Assembly: GCA_023622765.1 (NCBI GenBank)
Contig: JAMNYO010000056.1
Location: 62,001 to 126,000 of the forward strand
Reading direction: 5' to 3'
DNA from: Bacteroidota bacterium
GTDB lineage: Bacteria > Bacteroidota > Bacteroidia > Bacteroidales > Dysgonomonadaceae
Length of the DNA: 64,000 nucleotides
Both the position numbers and the translations under genes were made by a program. Of the stretch, positions 45,454 to 55,594 are shown piece by piece. The notes beneath the pieces were generated by a model. That model was not told where the DNA came from. It saw only the letters and a program-made list of their open reading frames with translations, and did not search any database. How positions within the stretch are numbered: the first letter of the stretch is position 1; each line of letters begins with the position of its first letter.

Positions 45454-47142
45454 TTAGGTGAAAGAAATCTCAAATATCTCCCCATCGTGTGCACGGAGCG
45501 TCACGTTCACCGTTTCCGTTGGCTGGAATAGCACTGTTTCGCTCTCCTTCCCCAACAAGGGGGTTAACTTGACCCCCTTCTCCATACACGACTCCCGGTT
45601 AAAAAAACGGTACGCGTGAGGTGGAATAAGGATAGAGACCGGTTGATCCCGGTCGCTAAAGTTGGCCGCGATCATCAACAGCCGTGTATCGTTCCCCCTC
45701 AAAAAAGAGAAGACCGAGGTGGAGTCATACGCCTCGTTAGGGTAGTTGGGCGGCATAAGGTCGTAAAACAGTCCGGAGGAGAGTGCCTCTTCGCAGTTAC
45801 ATAAGCGAATTAACCGGTTATAAAAATCCTTTAATCGCACCTCTTCGGGGGTTAACAAGGCATCATCCCATTTACCCCCGTTGTTCCAACGCCGCAAGGT
45901 ACCCAGAGACCAGTAATCGAAGATGGTAGTACGTCCATCCCTTCCGCTGAACCCCTCTTCGTCCATTCCCCGTTCGCCCAGCTCTTGCCCCGCGTAGATC
46001 ATCACCGGGTTACTATTGACACACGCCGTAACCACCATGGCGGCGCGTGCTTTCCGACCATCACCCAGGAAGAAATCCGATGCCACCCGTTGCTCGTCGT
46101 GGTTCTCCAGGAAGTTCAACATCCTCTCCTGGATATCTCCCACCCTGTTTAAGGCAAACGAGATATCGGACGCGGGCCGGTGGCCGCATGCCACATCACG
46201 CACCGTATCGTAGAGTCCTACCTTGTCGTACAGGTAGTCAAAGCCATCCTCGGCTAAAAAGTCCCTGTACGCCGCCTGGTTATAGATCTCGGCAATGAAA
46301 AGTGTACCCGGGAACCGCTTTTTCACCTGCGGGATCAACCAGCGCCAGAAAGCGAGTGGTACCATCTCCGCCATATCGCACCGGAACCCATCCACCTTTT
46401 TCTTGGCCCAGAACATAAATATATCCCTCATCTTCATCCAGGTATCGGGTATAGGGTCGAAATAGGCGGCTCGGTTACCGAGGTAGTCCACCCCGTAATT
46501 CAACTTTACCGTCTCGTACCAATCGTTGATAGAGGGTCGGTTCGTGAAACAATCGTTGCCCGTCACCTTCGCGGGGTACTCCCGGTAATCGGTATCGCGG
46601 CGCGAAATTTCCAACTCCTGACCGGGCAGGTAATAGAAGTTGTTGTGGGGTGCAAATGCGACCGTTGTATCGTCCCCTTCCCCGAAATCCTTCACTCCAT
46701 CGGGTCTCCCGATCGACCGATACTCCCTTGCCACGTGGTTGGGCACGTTATCAATAATCACCTTCAATCCCGCGGCGTGCGTGCGTGCCACCAGCTCCTC
46801 GAACTCTTTCATCCGGTTGGGAACATCTTCCGCCAGGTCAGGGTCCACATCGTAATAATCCCTCACCGCGTAGGGGGAGCCCGCCTTTCCCTTGACGATT
46901 ACCGGGCTCTGTTTGGGAATACCGTGGGTCGTGTAATCGGTGGTGGAAGCATGGGCCAGTACGCCAATGTACCAGACGTGCGTGTACCCGCTCTTCTTGA
47001 GCTTCTTCAACAGGTTCGTCGTTATATCGTTAAAAGTGCCGCACCCGTTCTCTTCAATACTCCCATCCCGTTGATTGGTGGGGTTTTGATTACCGAACAA
47101 CCGGGGCAGCAATTGATAGATAAACAACTTTTCGTTTTGCAT
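45454..47142 (-). CDS. GH13 alpha-amylase family glycosidase
   Basis: 562 residues from ATG 47142 (MQNEKLFIYQLLPRLFG); no signal peptide, so probably cytoplasmic. GH13 regions are clear: region I IIDNVPNHV, region II VDGFRCDMAEM with the nucleophile Asp, region III FIAEIYN with the acid/base Glu, and region IV FLENHDEQR with the stabilising Asp. The early segment YTHVWYIGVLAHA and the domain B histidines fit maltodextrin-acting enzymes. Likely substrate is glycogen or maltooligosaccharide; exact specificity (amylase or other) cannot be decided. Neighbours (prs, patatin) give no hint. Confidence 0.92.
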   Translation of the reverse strand: MQNEKLFIYQLLPRLFGNQNPTNQRDGSIEENGCGTFNDITTNLLKKLKKSGYTHVWYIGVLAHASTTDYTTHGIPKQSPVIVKGKAGSPYAVRDYYDVDPDLAEDVPNRMKEFEELVARTHAAGLKVIIDNVPNHVAREYRSIGRPDGVKDFGEGDDTTVAFAPHNNFYYLPGQELEISRRDTDYREYPAKVTGNDCFTNRPSINDWYETVKLNYGVDYLGNRAAYFDPIPDTWMKMRDIFMFWAKKKVDGFRCDMAEMVPLAFWRWLIPQVKKRFPGTLFIAEIYNQAAYRDFLAEDGFDYLYDKVGLYDTVRDVACGHRPASDISFALNRVGDIQERMLNFLENHDEQRVASDFFLGDGRKARAAMVVTACVNSNPVMIYAGQELGERGMDEEGFSGRDGRTTIFDYWSLGTLRRWNNGGKWDDALLTPEEVRLKDFYNRLIRLCNCEEALSSGLFYDLMPPNYPNEAYDSTSVFSFLRGNDTRLLMIAANFSDRDQPVSILIPPHAYRFFNRESCMEKGVKLTPLLGKESETVLFQPTETVNVTLRAHDGEIFEISFT

Positions 47143-47225
47143 CCTTGTTGATTGAGTTAAATTCATTCAATTGAGGGTTGACTGGGTTGAGTGAAATAAG
47201 CTAATTGGATGAATTGATTGATTGA

Positions 47226-48122
47226 TCAGGTTGAACGACCGCCCGTTGATCTTCCTCGAATCCCACTCTCTCGGAGACGTTGGATATGCCTTCTCACTTT
47301 CTCTTGCCGCTGGTAATGCTTGTGACATTTTTCCACGATAGTCCATGATTCCTTTTCGTTCATTTTGATGGCCGCGTGATAGTATCCCGTCTCGGTAATC
47401 TTGTCCATGTTATTCAGGTCGAACATGGCGTACCGCTCTACTCCCTTGGTCTCTATCAAGATATCACAGTAGCTTTTATCGATGAGGGTGTTGGCGTTGG
47501 ACATCAAGTTAAAGGTTCGTTCGGCCATGGTGCGGATGGTATCCTTCTCGGCGACCGGGATGATGGGGGCCACGTTCACTCCGATCACGTACCTGCACTG
47601 TTCGCGAATCACCGAAACCGGGAAGTTCTTGATCAGTCCCCCGTCCACGTAAGGCACACCATGAATGTATTGCGGTTGAAAAACGACGGGAACCGAACAG
47701 GAGGCGACCACCGCGTCCACCAGGTCGTCACCTTCCGAGAAGACCACGGTTTGCGCCCTATTCCAATCGGTCGCCACCACGTAAAAAGGGAGCTGCAGCT
47801 CTTCGAAGCGATGCGCTCTCAAGTTCTTTTTAAGGAAACCGTGCAGTCCGGTGCTTTTAAACAATCCCGTCTTGGGGATGGCCAGCTCCGCGAATTCCCG
47901 GAACTCCTTTTCACGAAAAAGTTCGAGGATCTCTTCAGGGTGATAACCGTCCGCGTAAAACACACCCGCCAGTGAGCCGGCGCTCGTGCCCGCGATCACG
48001 TCGGGTTTTAAACCACACTTTTCTAACACCTTCAAAGCCCCGAGGTGCGCGAATCCTTTGGCACCACCCCCGCTCAACGCGTACCCCAAAAAGTGGTCGT
48101 ACCCTTTTCCAAAAACAGCCAT
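47226..48122 (-). CDS. Patatin-like phospholipase
   Basis: 298 residues. The patatin oxyanion motif LSGGGAKGFAHLG, the nucleophile elbow GTSAGS (Ser near 49) and the catalytic Asp in VDGGLIKNFP are all present. No signal peptide; such single-domain patatins act on membrane lipids from inside the cell. The C-terminus ends in a basic, Gly/Arg-rich tail (RESGIRGRSTGGRST). It is 28 bases downstream of folK and may belong to the folK-queA-truB cluster. Confidence 0.93.
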   Translation of the reverse strand: MAVFGKGYDHFLGYALSGGGAKGFAHLGALKVLEKCGLKPDVIAGTSAGSLAGVFYADGYHPEEILELFREKEFREFAELAIPKTGLFKSTGLHGFLKKNLRAHRFEELQLPFYVVATDWNRAQTVVFSEGDDLVDAVVASCSVPVVFQPQYIHGVPYVDGGLIKNFPVSVIREQCRYVIGVNVAPIIPVAEKDTIRTMAERTFNLMSNANTLIDKSYCDILIETKGVERYAMFDLNNMDKITETGYYHAAIKMNEKESWTIVEKCHKHYQRQEKVRRHIQRLRESGIRGRSTGGRST

Positions 48123-48150
48123 AGTGCAGTCCCTCTTTTTTTGTTCGGTA

Positions 48151-48630
48151 TTACAAAAACAGTTCTCCCGTTAATTCCCGTATGCTCTTTTGCAATAACG
48201 GGTGGATCGCGTTGGGCGCGATTTCGTTCAGGGGGAGGAGGACGAACTCCCGCTCATGCATTCGAGGATGAGGGACCACCAATCGGGGTGTGTTGATGAC
48301 CCGGTCACCCGCCAGAATCCAATCGATATCGATAATCCGGTCGGAGTAGCCACCCGAATCGCTCTTACGAACCCTTCCCATCTCCCTCTCGATTCCTTGT
48401 ATCGCCTCCAAAAGGTTTTCCGCATCCAGGTCGGTTATCACCTCGCATACAGAGTTCACGAAATCGTGCTCCGATACAAAGCCAACCGGCTTGGAAAAAT
48501 AGAGAGCGGAGGAGGAGGATATCCTCCCCACCCGCTCTTCAATCAATGTATAAGCCGTCTTGATGTTTCGCCGCCGGTCACCCAGGTTAGAGCCCAGCGC
48601 CAAGTGGACAGTCATCCCCTTATCGCACAT
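48151..48630 (-). CDS. folK: 6-hydroxymethyl-7,8-dihydropterin pyrophosphokinase
   Basis: 159 residues. LALGSNLGDRRRNI at the start, FVNSVCEV and the signature RIIDIDWIL...LVVPHPRMHEREFVLLPL identify FolK. It transfers pyrophosphate from ATP in folate synthesis. The ATG at 48630 lies two bases after the queA stop; an internal ATG at 48615 (MTVHLALGS) is an alternative. Coupled with queA. Confidence 0.96.
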   Translation of the reverse strand: MCDKGMTVHLALGSNLGDRRRNIKTAYTLIEERVGRISSSSALYFSKPVGFVSEHDFVNSVCEVITDLDAENLLEAIQGIEREMGRVRKSDSGGYSDRIIDIDWILAGDRVINTPRLVVPHPRMHEREFVLLPLNEIAPNAIHPLLQKSIRELTGELFL

Positions 48631-48632
48631 GG

Positions 48633-49685
48633 TTAATCGATGATTAGCATCGCGTCACCGTAGGCACCAAACCGGTATTTCTCCTTGATGGCCAACTGGT
48701 AAAGGTCCATTATCCGATCGTAACCGCCAAATGCACAGACCATCATCAGCAGTGTGGAGTATGGCAGATGAAAGTTGGATATCAGGTTATTGGTAAGCGT
48801 GAAGTCGTACGGTGGAAAAATGAACTTGTTGGTCCATCCCTCCCTTGGCTTGATTTGCCCGTCCGTGCTCACCGCCGTCTCCACGGCGCGCAACACGGAG
48901 GTACCCACGGCGCAAATGTTGTGTTGCCCCTCTTTCGCCCGGTTCACCTGGTCGCACAGTTCCCGCGTGATGATCATCTGTTCCGACTCCATCTTATGCT
49001 TGGTCAGGTCCTCCACGTCGATCATCCGGTAGGCACCCAACCCGTTATGCAGGGTAAGAAAACCGAATTCTATATCCCTGATTTGCATCCGCTTCATCAA
49101 CTCCCGGCTAAAATGGAGCCCCGCGGCCGGGGCAACGACGGCCCCCTCGTTCCGTGCAAAGATGTTCTGGTAGCGTTCCAAGTCCTCCGGTTCGGCGGGT
49201 CGCTCCAGGTACTCGGGGATGGGTGTTTGTCCAACCTGGAACAACTGCTCTTTAAACTCCTCGTACGGTCCGTCATACAAAAACCGCAGGGTACGCCCCC
49301 TCGAAGTGGTGTTATCGATCACCTCGGCCACCAGTTCCTCGTTTTCACCGAAGTAAAGCTTGTTCCCAATTCTAATCTTCCTCGCCGGGTTCACCAGCAC
49401 GTCCCACAGGTGTTGATCGGGATTGAGTTCCCTCAACAGGAAGACTTCAATTTTCGCACCCGTTTTCTCCTTATTCCCGAACAGGCGGGCTGGAAACACC
49501 ATGGTGTCGTTGAAAATAAAAAAATCCTTCGTGTTAAAATAGTCCAGCACGTCCTTAAAAACACGGTGTTCAACCTTATCGGATTGCTTGTGTACAACCA
49601 TTAAACGAGATTCATCTCGATGTCTGGTGGGGTACTTCGCGATGAGTTCCTCAGGTAGATCAAATTTAAATTGCGAAAGCTTCAT
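48633..49685 (-). CDS. queA: S-adenosylmethionine:tRNA ribosyltransferase-isomerase
   Basis: 350 residues from ATG 49685 ([20 protein letters not shown]), the family start. Conserved [10 protein letters not shown], the [20 protein letters not shown] segment, [10 protein letters not shown] and [32 protein letters not shown] (described by the core [13 protein letters not shown]) match QueA. It adds the epoxycyclopentane ring in queuosine synthesis. Lies between truB and folK in a conserved Bacteroidales order. Confidence 0.97.
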   Translation of the reverse strand: MKLSQFKFDLPEELIAKYPTRHRDESRLMVVHKQSDKVEHRVFKDVLDYFNTKDFFIFNDTMVFPARLFGNKEKTGAKIEVFLLRELNPDQHLWDVLVNPARKIRIGNKLYFGENEELVAEVIDNTTSRGRTLRFLYDGPYEEFKEQLFQVGQTPIPEYLERPAEPEDLERYQNIFARNEGAVVAPAAGLHFSRELMKRMQIRDIEFGFLTLHNGLGAYRMIDVEDLTKHKMESEQMIITRELCDQVNRAKEGQHNICAVGTSVLRAVETAVSTDGQIKPREGWTNKFIFPPYDFTLTNNLISNFHLPYSTLLMMVCAFGGYDRIMDLYQLAIKEKYRFGAYGDAMLIID

Positions 49686-49793
49686 ACTTTTTGTAATCCT
49701 CTGTTTCAAATCCTGTATCTATTAATATTTATCGCGTAATTTTGTCGTGACCGATAACGTTAGCCCCTGACCGATTATTCCTCCAAACAGTCC

Positions 49794-50486
49794 CTATCCA
49801 AAGATAGCCTTGTCCAGAAAGGCGTCCATCTCACCCATTCCCAAACAGTGATCCAACGTTACCTCCCCTATCCTCGTGCGTGTTAAGCCGACCAGGTGGG
49901 CTCCCGAGTTGAGCGCTTCGCCGATATCCCTTGCCAATGCCCTGATATAGGTGCCTTTACTACAAGAAACACGAATGGTCACCTTTGGAAGGTCACAAGA
50001 GATTAACTCAACATTATCTATAACCAACAATTTGGGTTTTAGTTCAATCTCCTCATTTTCGCGGGCATACTGGTATGCCCGTTTGCCGTCAACTTTCACC
50101 GCCGAGTAAACAGGGGGTACCTGTTTGATGGTGCCGATGAATTGTTTGAGCACCTCCCTTACCATCGCTTCCGTGATATGTTCAACGGGGTACAGGGCAT
50201 CGATATCCGTTTCGAGATCGTACGAGGGGGTAGTGGCACCCAACTGGATCTCGGCCACGTACTCTTTGGTGAGGGCCTGCAGCTCCTCTATCTGTTTGGT
50301 CTTCTTCCCGGTACACAGGATCATCACACCAGTGGCCAGCGGGTCAAGCGTGCCCGCGTGCCCAACCTTTAACTTTTTAACCTTCAGTCTCTGGCGAATC
50401 TTGGCACGCACCACCCGCACCAACTTGAACGATGTCCAGGTAAGCGGCTTGTTAATGTATAAAATTTCACCGCGTATAAAATCCAT
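49794..50486 (-). CDS. truB: tRNA pseudouridine(55) synthase
   Basis: 230 residues. LYINKPLTWTSFKLV and the catalytic block KVGHAGTLDPLATGVMI with the nucleophile Asp are TruB hallmarks, followed by PPVYSAVKVDGKRAYQYARE and the C-terminal KGTYIRALARDIGE. It makes pseudouridine 55 in the T-loop of tRNA. Between uppP and queA on the minus strand. Confidence 0.97.
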   Translation of the reverse strand: MDFIRGEILYINKPLTWTSFKLVRVVRAKIRQRLKVKKLKVGHAGTLDPLATGVMILCTGKKTKQIEELQALTKEYVAEIQLGATTPSYDLETDIDALYPVEHITEAMVREVLKQFIGTIKQVPPVYSAVKVDGKRAYQYARENEEIELKPKLLVIDNVELISCDLPKVTIRVSCSKGTYIRALARDIGEALNSGAHLVGLTRTRIGEVTLDHCLGMGEMDAFLDKAIFG

Positions 50487-50580
50487 TCTCTCAATTCTGT
50501 TTATCCTCCCAGCTGTGCCTCCATACCCGCAACGTCTCTACCTCCCTCACTACTTACCCCATCCAGAGCCCCTTTTACAA

Positions 50581-51396
50581 CTACGGGGCCAAGAGGCTGA
50601 AAAGCACCGTCGCCAGTCCCACAACGGCACAATAGATGGCAAAGTAGATCAGCTTGCCCCTCTTCACGATATTGATCATCCACTTACAGGCGATAGCCCC
50701 TGCCACGAAAGCCGCCACGAATCCCGCTATCAATGAAACGGGCGGAATGCCTCCCAACACATCACCCCCTTGCACGATCGTGATAGTGCTTAGCAGTGCC
50801 TCCCCAAGGATGGGAGGGATAACCATCAGGAAGGAGAATTGTGCCAGCTGCTCCTTTTTGTTGCCCAAGAGCAGGCCGGTGGCGATGGTTGTTCCCGACC
50901 TCGACAAGCCCGGGGCGACCGCGATGGCTTGCGATATTCCTATGATCAGGGCATCTGACTTGCTGATGGTCTCTTTTTCGCGTGGCCGGTAGTAATACGA
51001 GAACGACAAGAGGAAGGCCGTCAGCAGCAACATGCATCCCACCAAGAGGAGACCGGAGCTAAAGATTGCCTCCACCTGTTCTTTAAAAAAGAAACCGATA
51101 ATGGCTATCGGTATCATCGAGATGATGATGTTGACCACGTAACGGGTTTCGCTATTCATCTTCCAGGTGAAAAGACCCTTGAAAAAACCCTTTATGAGTC
51201 CCACCACCTCACTCCACAGGACGGTTAGCGTGCTAAACACAGTGGCAATATGTACCCCCACGGCAAACGTGAGGTTCTCCTCAGCCTCTATCCCAAAGAG
51301 CGCGGAGCCGATGGTCAGGTGCCCGCTACTGCTCACAGGGAGGTACTCCGTTAATCCTTGCACGATCCCAAGGATAATCGCCTCGATAATACTCAT
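50581..51396 (-). CDS. uppP: Undecaprenyl-diphosphatase
   Basis: 271 residues, mostly hydrophobic with about eight membrane segments. Motifs: [17 protein letters not shown] (Glu and Ser/His) and [17 protein letters not shown] near 160-175, the catalytic BacA/UppP pair. It recycles the lipid carrier for murein and surface-polysaccharide synthesis and gives bacitracin tolerance. Within the ftsX-DUF3098-uppP-truB cluster. Confidence 0.97.
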   Translation of the reverse strand: MSIIEAIILGIVQGLTEYLPVSSSGHLTIGSALFGIEAEENLTFAVGVHIATVFSTLTVLWSEVVGLIKGFFKGLFTWKMNSETRYVVNIIISMIPIAIIGFFFKEQVEAIFSSGLLLVGCMLLLTAFLLSFSYYYRPREKETISKSDALIIGISQAIAVAPGLSRSGTTIATGLLLGNKKEQLAQFSFLMVIPPILGEALLSTITIVQGGDVLGGIPPVSLIAGFVAAFVAGAIACKWMINIVKRGKLIYFAIYCAVVGLATVLFSLLAP

Positions 51397-51425
51397 TCAG
51401 AACAGTTTGAAGGGATGGCGTAAGG

Positions 51426-51683
51426 TTATTTTCCCGGCTTCTCCGGTTCTTCCGTTTTCTCTTTCGAGGGGTACAGAATGCCGGCCACCATCAGGACGAA
51501 ACCTGCCAAGCAGACGATGGGTGCCACTTTAATCCGTCGGGCACTAAAGATATCCGGTTCAAAGCCACCCTCGAAAGTGGTACCGGGTCCCGCCATCAGC
51601 ACGAAGCCTACTACAATCAGCAGCACAGCGACAGCGCAAATGATAAGGTTTGTTTTTCTTAAAGCGAAACTTTTTTGAGACAT
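51426..51683 (-). CDS. DUF3098 small membrane protein
   Basis: 85 residues from ATG 51683 (MSQKSFALRKTNL). Two hydrophobic segments (LIICAVAVLLIVVGFVLMA and VAPIVCLAGFVLMVAGI) separated by FEPDIFSARRIK match DUF3098, which is regularly encoded between ftsX and uppP in Bacteroidetes. The charged tail (SKEKTEEPEKPGK) faces the cytoplasm. Function unknown; position suggests a link to cell-envelope assembly. Confidence 0.9.
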   Translation of the reverse strand: MSQKSFALRKTNLIICAVAVLLIVVGFVLMAGPGTTFEGGFEPDIFSARRIKVAPIVCLAGFVLMVAGILYPSKEKTEEPEKPGK

Positions 51684-51699
51684 ATCTAAATGCAATTTA

Positions 51700-52593
51700 T
51701 TACACGTAATAGAGGTTGTCCGAATCCATTTTCAAGTATCTGTTCACCGCGAAGGCGGTAGCGATCATCGAGATCACGACACCCAGTACGATGACCAGGA
51801 CAAAGGTAATCGCGAGGTAGATGTCCGAAACGATCAACCGGATATCGGCGTACTCCTTATTAAAGATGAGCAACAGCCCGAGGATTATCAGGTCGGCTAT
51901 CACACCGGCCACGATACCCGTGACGATGTTGTTCACCACGAAGGGCTTTCGGATAAATCCACTGGTAGCCCCCACCAGCTTCATCGTGTTGATAAGGAAC
52001 CGTTTCGCGTAGACGCTTAACCGAATGGTGTTTCGGATAAGCGTGAAAGAGATAAATAGCAACACGGCCGCCAAAAAGAGCAGGACCACCATCACCTTCG
52101 AGAGGTTATCGTTGATCAAGTCGATGGCCTCCTGTTGATACAGCAGGTCGGCCACGTTATTCTCCTGTCGGATTACCTGGTTGATCATGGCGATGCTGTC
52201 GCTGTTCGCGTACTCCGAATGCAAGAAGATCTCGATGCAGTCCTGCGCCGGGTTATAGCCCAACAGCTCTTCCGGGTCCTCCCCCAAATCTTTGATCAAC
52301 TGCTCTTTCGCCTCCTCCTTGCTGATGTAGCGGGATGAGAGCACGAAAGGCTGAACGTCCAGCTTCTTACGGACACGGGCAATCTCGGCATCGCTCACGC
52401 TCGAGGAGAGCATCACGTTAAAGCTCATGTTCTCCTTGACGAACCTTGACAGGCCGTTCCCCATGAAAAGGATTAGCAAGGTAATACCCAGGAGCACCAG
52501 CACCAGCGAAATGCTGATTGTGGAGGTAATCTTCGCGTTTAAAAAACGGACGGCGGATATTTTTTTTATTCCTGATTTTCTCTTGCCTGCCAT
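51700..52593 (-). CDS. ftsX: Cell division protein FtsX
   Basis: 297 residues with the FtsX layout: first membrane helix near 25-45, an extracytoplasmic domain of about 115 residues, then three helices (VMVVLLFLAAVLLFISFTL, NIVTGIVAGVIADLIILG, ITFVLVIVLGVVISMIATA). It works with the ATPase FtsE to activate murein hydrolases at the septum; no ftsE is in this window. Start chosen at 52593; the segment before the first helix contains a basic stretch. First gene of the cluster running to folK. Confidence 0.94.
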   Translation of the reverse strand: MAGKRKSGIKKISAVRFLNAKITSTISISLVLVLLGITLLILFMGNGLSRFVKENMSFNVMLSSSVSDAEIARVRKKLDVQPFVLSSRYISKEEAKEQLIKDLGEDPEELLGYNPAQDCIEIFLHSEYANSDSIAMINQVIRQENNVADLLYQQEAIDLINDNLSKVMVVLLFLAAVLLFISFTLIRNTIRLSVYAKRFLINTMKLVGATSGFIRKPFVVNNIVTGIVAGVIADLIILGLLLIFNKEYADIRLIVSDIYLAITFVLVIVLGVVISMIATAFAVNRYLKMDSDNLYYV

Positions 52594-52685
52594 AGGGATT
52601 GTAGCCTTTTTCCAAATGAACCTGCAAAGTAATAAAATTTATCGCAGAAAACAGGGTTAAGTCGGAAATAATAAGGCAAAAAAAC

Positions 52686-54131
52686 TTAATTGGGCGTTAG
52701 GTTCATCTCCTTTGCCTTCTCCAGCATGAATTGATATGCGGCATCGCGCTCGTTAGGAATCACCCCATCGAGAATCGCATCCTTTATAGCCGACTTCAGC
52801 AACCCCACCTCCTGTCCTGGTGGCAGGTTAAACAGCTCCATGATCTCGTTCCCATCCACCGGGGGTTGAAAGTTCCTGACCCGGTCTTTCTCTTCGATCT
52901 CTTTCAGCTTCCGGCGTACGATCAGGAAGTTGTGTATAAATTGGCGCACCTTAACCGGGTTCTTCGAAGTGATATCGGCCTCGCACAGCGTCATCAGGTC
53001 CTCTATATCGTCACCCGCGTCAAACAGCAGGCGCCTCACCGCGGAGTCGGTCACCTCCTCCTCTACCAGTTGCATGGGCCGCATGTGTAACGAAACCAAC
53101 TTCCTGGTGTACTTCATTTTCTCGTTCAGAGGCAACTTCATGCGCCTGAAAATCCTCGGCACCATCTTCTCCCCCACGTAGTTATGGTTGTGGAAAGTCC
53201 ACCCCAGCCGGGGATCCCACCGCTTGGTAGCCGGTTTCCCTATATCGTGCAGGATCGCTGCCCAGCGAAGCCAGAGGTCGTCGCTCTTCTTGGCGATGTT
53301 GTCCAACACTGCCAGCGTGTGGTAAAAGTTATCCTTGTGGCCCACCCCATCTTTGGTTTCCGCCCCTTTCAATGCACAGAGCTCCGGGAAAATGATCTCC
53401 AGCAGCCCCGTCTTCTCCAGCAGGACAAAGCCGACGGAGGGCTTGGGCGATAAGATGATCTTGTTCAGCTCGTCCGTCACCCGCTCCATGGAAACGATCT
53501 CTATCCGCTCCCGGTTATCTCGGATGGCGTCGAACGTGTAGGGATGGATATCGAAACCCAGTTGCGAGGCGAACCGTATGGCACGCATCATGCGCAGGGG
53601 GTCATCGCTAAAGGTGATGCCCGGTTCCCTGGGGGTACGTATAACCAGGTCCTGTAAATCCTGCAGCCCGTTAAACGGGTCGAGCAACTCGCCGTATCGC
53701 TCCTGGTTGAGGCAGAACGCCATGGCGTTGATCGTGAAATCCCTCCGTTCCTGGTCCTCCTCCAGCGTACCGTCTTCCACCAACGGTTTTCGCGAGTCGT
53801 GTCGGTATGACTCCTTTCTGGCGCCCACGAACTCGATCTCGTAGCCACCCTGTTTCAGTTGAGCCGTACCAAATGTTTTAAATACCTGGACGGGAATATT
53901 CCTACCCCTCACTTCACCCATCTTCTCAGCTACCCGCTCAGCCAGCTCAATACCGCTTCCCACCGCCACGACATCAAGGTCGGTCGATGGGCGGTAAAGG
54001 AAGAAGTCACGAACCGACCCTCCTATCAGGTAGCATGCTACCTTCAGCTCGTCGGCCGCTTCACCTATCATCCTAAAGATGGGTTTGTCTAAATATTTTA
54101 TTATCTCATCTCGCGATATATCCATTTTCAC
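52686..54131 (-). CDS. tRNA nucleotidyltransferase / poly(A) polymerase with HD domain
   Basis: 481 residues. The class II nucleotidyltransferase head has CYLIGGSVRDFF and RPSTDLDVVAVG with the DxD metal pair, then RRDFTINAMAF and the GITFSDDPLRMMRAIRFA helix. A C-terminal HD domain is present (WAAILHDIGKPATKRW). The enzyme adds or repairs the CCA end of tRNA; the HD part probably has phosphatase/phosphodiesterase activity. Start at 54131 or 54125, both upstream of MDISRDEI. Divergent from the hypothetical lipoprotein. Confidence 0.95.
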   Translation of the reverse strand: MKMDISRDEIIKYLDKPIFRMIGEAADELKVACYLIGGSVRDFFLYRPSTDLDVVAVGSGIELAERVAEKMGEVRGRNIPVQVFKTFGTAQLKQGGYEIEFVGARKESYRHDSRKPLVEDGTLEEDQERRDFTINAMAFCLNQERYGELLDPFNGLQDLQDLVIRTPREPGITFSDDPLRMMRAIRFASQLGFDIHPYTFDAIRDNRERIEIVSMERVTDELNKIILSPKPSVGFVLLEKTGLLEIIFPELCALKGAETKDGVGHKDNFYHTLAVLDNIAKKSDDLWLRWAAILHDIGKPATKRWDPRLGWTFHNHNYVGEKMVPRIFRRMKLPLNEKMKYTRKLVSLHMRPMQLVEEEVTDSAVRRLLFDAGDDIEDLMTLCEADITSKNPVKVRQFIHNFLIVRRKLKEIEEKDRVRNFQPPVDGNEIMELFNLPPGQEVGLLKSAIKDAILDGVIPNERDAAYQFMLEKAKEMNLTPN

Positions 54132-54226
54132 CTATTCTACGCTGAATACTTCGTTGGAAGCGCATTTTATCTGTTACTAATTGCAAAATTACAATAATTG
54201 TACCTCAAAAGCGATTTTATGAGGAA

Positions 54227-54242
54227 TATATTTGTAATTTTG
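54227..54242 (+). promoter_or_regulatory. Promoter boxes for the hypothetical lipoprotein gene
   Basis: Two adjacent matches to the -7 box, TATATTTG (54227-54234) and TAATTTTG (54235-54242), 37-45 bases before the ATG at 54279. Only one need be used. Confidence 0.5.
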
Positions 54243-54278
54243 TCATGGAGTATGGGTTTATAATAGGCGATTTCAGTC

Positions 54279-55097
54279 ATGCGATTTTCTGTTCAAACCA
54301 CAATGCTATTCATTGTTGCCCTTTTGTTTTTCTCCTGTTCCGGGAAAAACCGTGGGGCGAAAGAGTTCCTTTCGGAAGCGAGAATTGCTTACGAGGAGGG
54401 TAACTACGCCTTTGCCAAGTTAAAGATTGACAGTATAAAACTGGTTTTCCCTAAAGCTTTTGATGAGATTAACGCTGGATTCTCCTTGATGCAGGAGGTG
54501 CGCCTAGCCGAAAACCACAGGAACATCCTCTTTTGCGACTCCATGCTGCGCGTGCAGTACGATGCACTCAAAGCGATGCTCACGAAGTTCGACTACATTC
54601 GGGACGACCGCTACCAGGAGTTCGGTGAATACTTTTCCAAGGCGTACCCGCACAGCACTTCCTTGGATAGGGATGGTTTGCGTGCCGGCGTGCGTGAAAA
54701 GGGGGCTCTCTTCATCGAAAGCATCCTGAGCGCCTCGAACGTGAAGCACAACCGGGTGAAAGTGACCGCGAAAGACGACACCTTCGCAGAGACCGGGCCG
54801 GTTACCGCCGATGGGATGAACTACCGTTTTAACACATCTGCCCGCTCCTACGAGATCGTGCGCTACATTGGCGATGACGCAAGCAGGTTGGCCCAGTTTA
54901 TTCATACCATGCAGGATCAACCGCTCACCGTGCATTTCATCGGCAACCGAACGGTAACGACCACCTTGACCCGCGGCGCGAAGCGGGGCATCGGTGAGTC
55001 GTACGAGCTATCTACTCTCCTGCTCAGCATCGAGCAGCTCAAGCTGGATAAGGAGAAAAGTGAGGTGTTGATCCGATACCTCGAAAGTCGGAAATAG
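54279..55097 (+). CDS. Hypothetical lipoprotein
   Basis: 272 residues with a lipoprotein signal ending FFSC (Cys near 20). The first part is a helical repeat resembling a TPR (RIAYEEGNYAFAKLKIDSI, LVFPKAFDEI), then a long charged helix and a beta-rich domain (NRVKVTAKDDTFAE, LTVHFIGNRTVTTTL). No catalytic motif seen. Probably outer-membrane-anchored periplasmic protein. I do not recognise a named family. Convergent with the next small gene. Confidence 0.8.
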   Translation: MRFSVQTTMLFIVALLFFSCSGKNRGAKEFLSEARIAYEEGNYAFAKLKIDSIKLVFPKAFDEINAGFSLMQEVRLAENHRNILFCDSMLRVQYDALKAMLTKFDYIRDDRYQEFGEYFSKAYPHSTSLDRDGLRAGVREKGALFIESILSASNVKHNRVKVTAKDDTFAETGPVTADGMNYRFNTSARSYEIVRYIGDDASRLAQFIHTMQDQPLTVHFIGNRTVTTTLTRGAKRGIGESYELSTLLLSIEQLKLDKEKSEVLIRYLESRK

Positions 55098-55109
55098 GTT
55101 GGAGCAGGA

Positions 55110-55493
55110 TCAAGGGTTGTTTTTCCCGATATCACCCAGGTAAGGGGTAGCATTCGACTTACGCTTCAGGTAGAAAATTTCGACCTCATCCTTGGAATCC
55201 CGAACCACCTGAATTAACTCGAATCCCTCTTTGCTCAACAGGTTAAGCACGGCGATCATGCCATTGAACGATATGGGGCGACGGCGGTCGTCCGATATCT
55301 GAGGTACACGCCCCTCTTGGCCGTAGTCAATCCTCACCGTGATCTTGGAGCTGAGCAAGGGTCCCGAATCAGACCACACCCGGATGTAATCGGTGTCCAA
55401 CTCGCTGATTCGCTTCTGGTTCACATACTGTGCGTTGGCCAGCGATACTCCCCCGAGGAGAAGCAGCGCGATAAGAATAAATTTCTGTTTCAT
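55110..55493 (-). CDS. Hypothetical secreted protein
   Basis: 127 residues from ATG 55493 (signal peptide LIALLLLGGVSLANAQ). The mature protein has a compact mixed fold, with RISELDTDYIRVWSDSG and ALNLLSKEGFELIQV-like segments ending in charged residues. No family recognised. The longer reading frame from 55541 would put 16 residues ahead of the signal. It lies 101 bases downstream of lepA on the minus strand. Confidence 0.72.
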   Translation of the reverse strand: MKQKFILIALLLLGGVSLANAQYVNQKRISELDTDYIRVWSDSGPLLSSKITVRIDYGQEGRVPQISDDRRRPISFNGMIAVLNLLSKEGFELIQVVRDSKDEVEIFYLKRKSNATPYLGDIGKNNP

Positions 55494-55594
55494 AGTGGTC
55501 GTTTTGATTAAATTGTATCGTTTACAAGCGTTTTCAGTCATACTGGTTACGGCCGATACCTACCGCTCGCGTTGATATACTTTTAGATACCCGG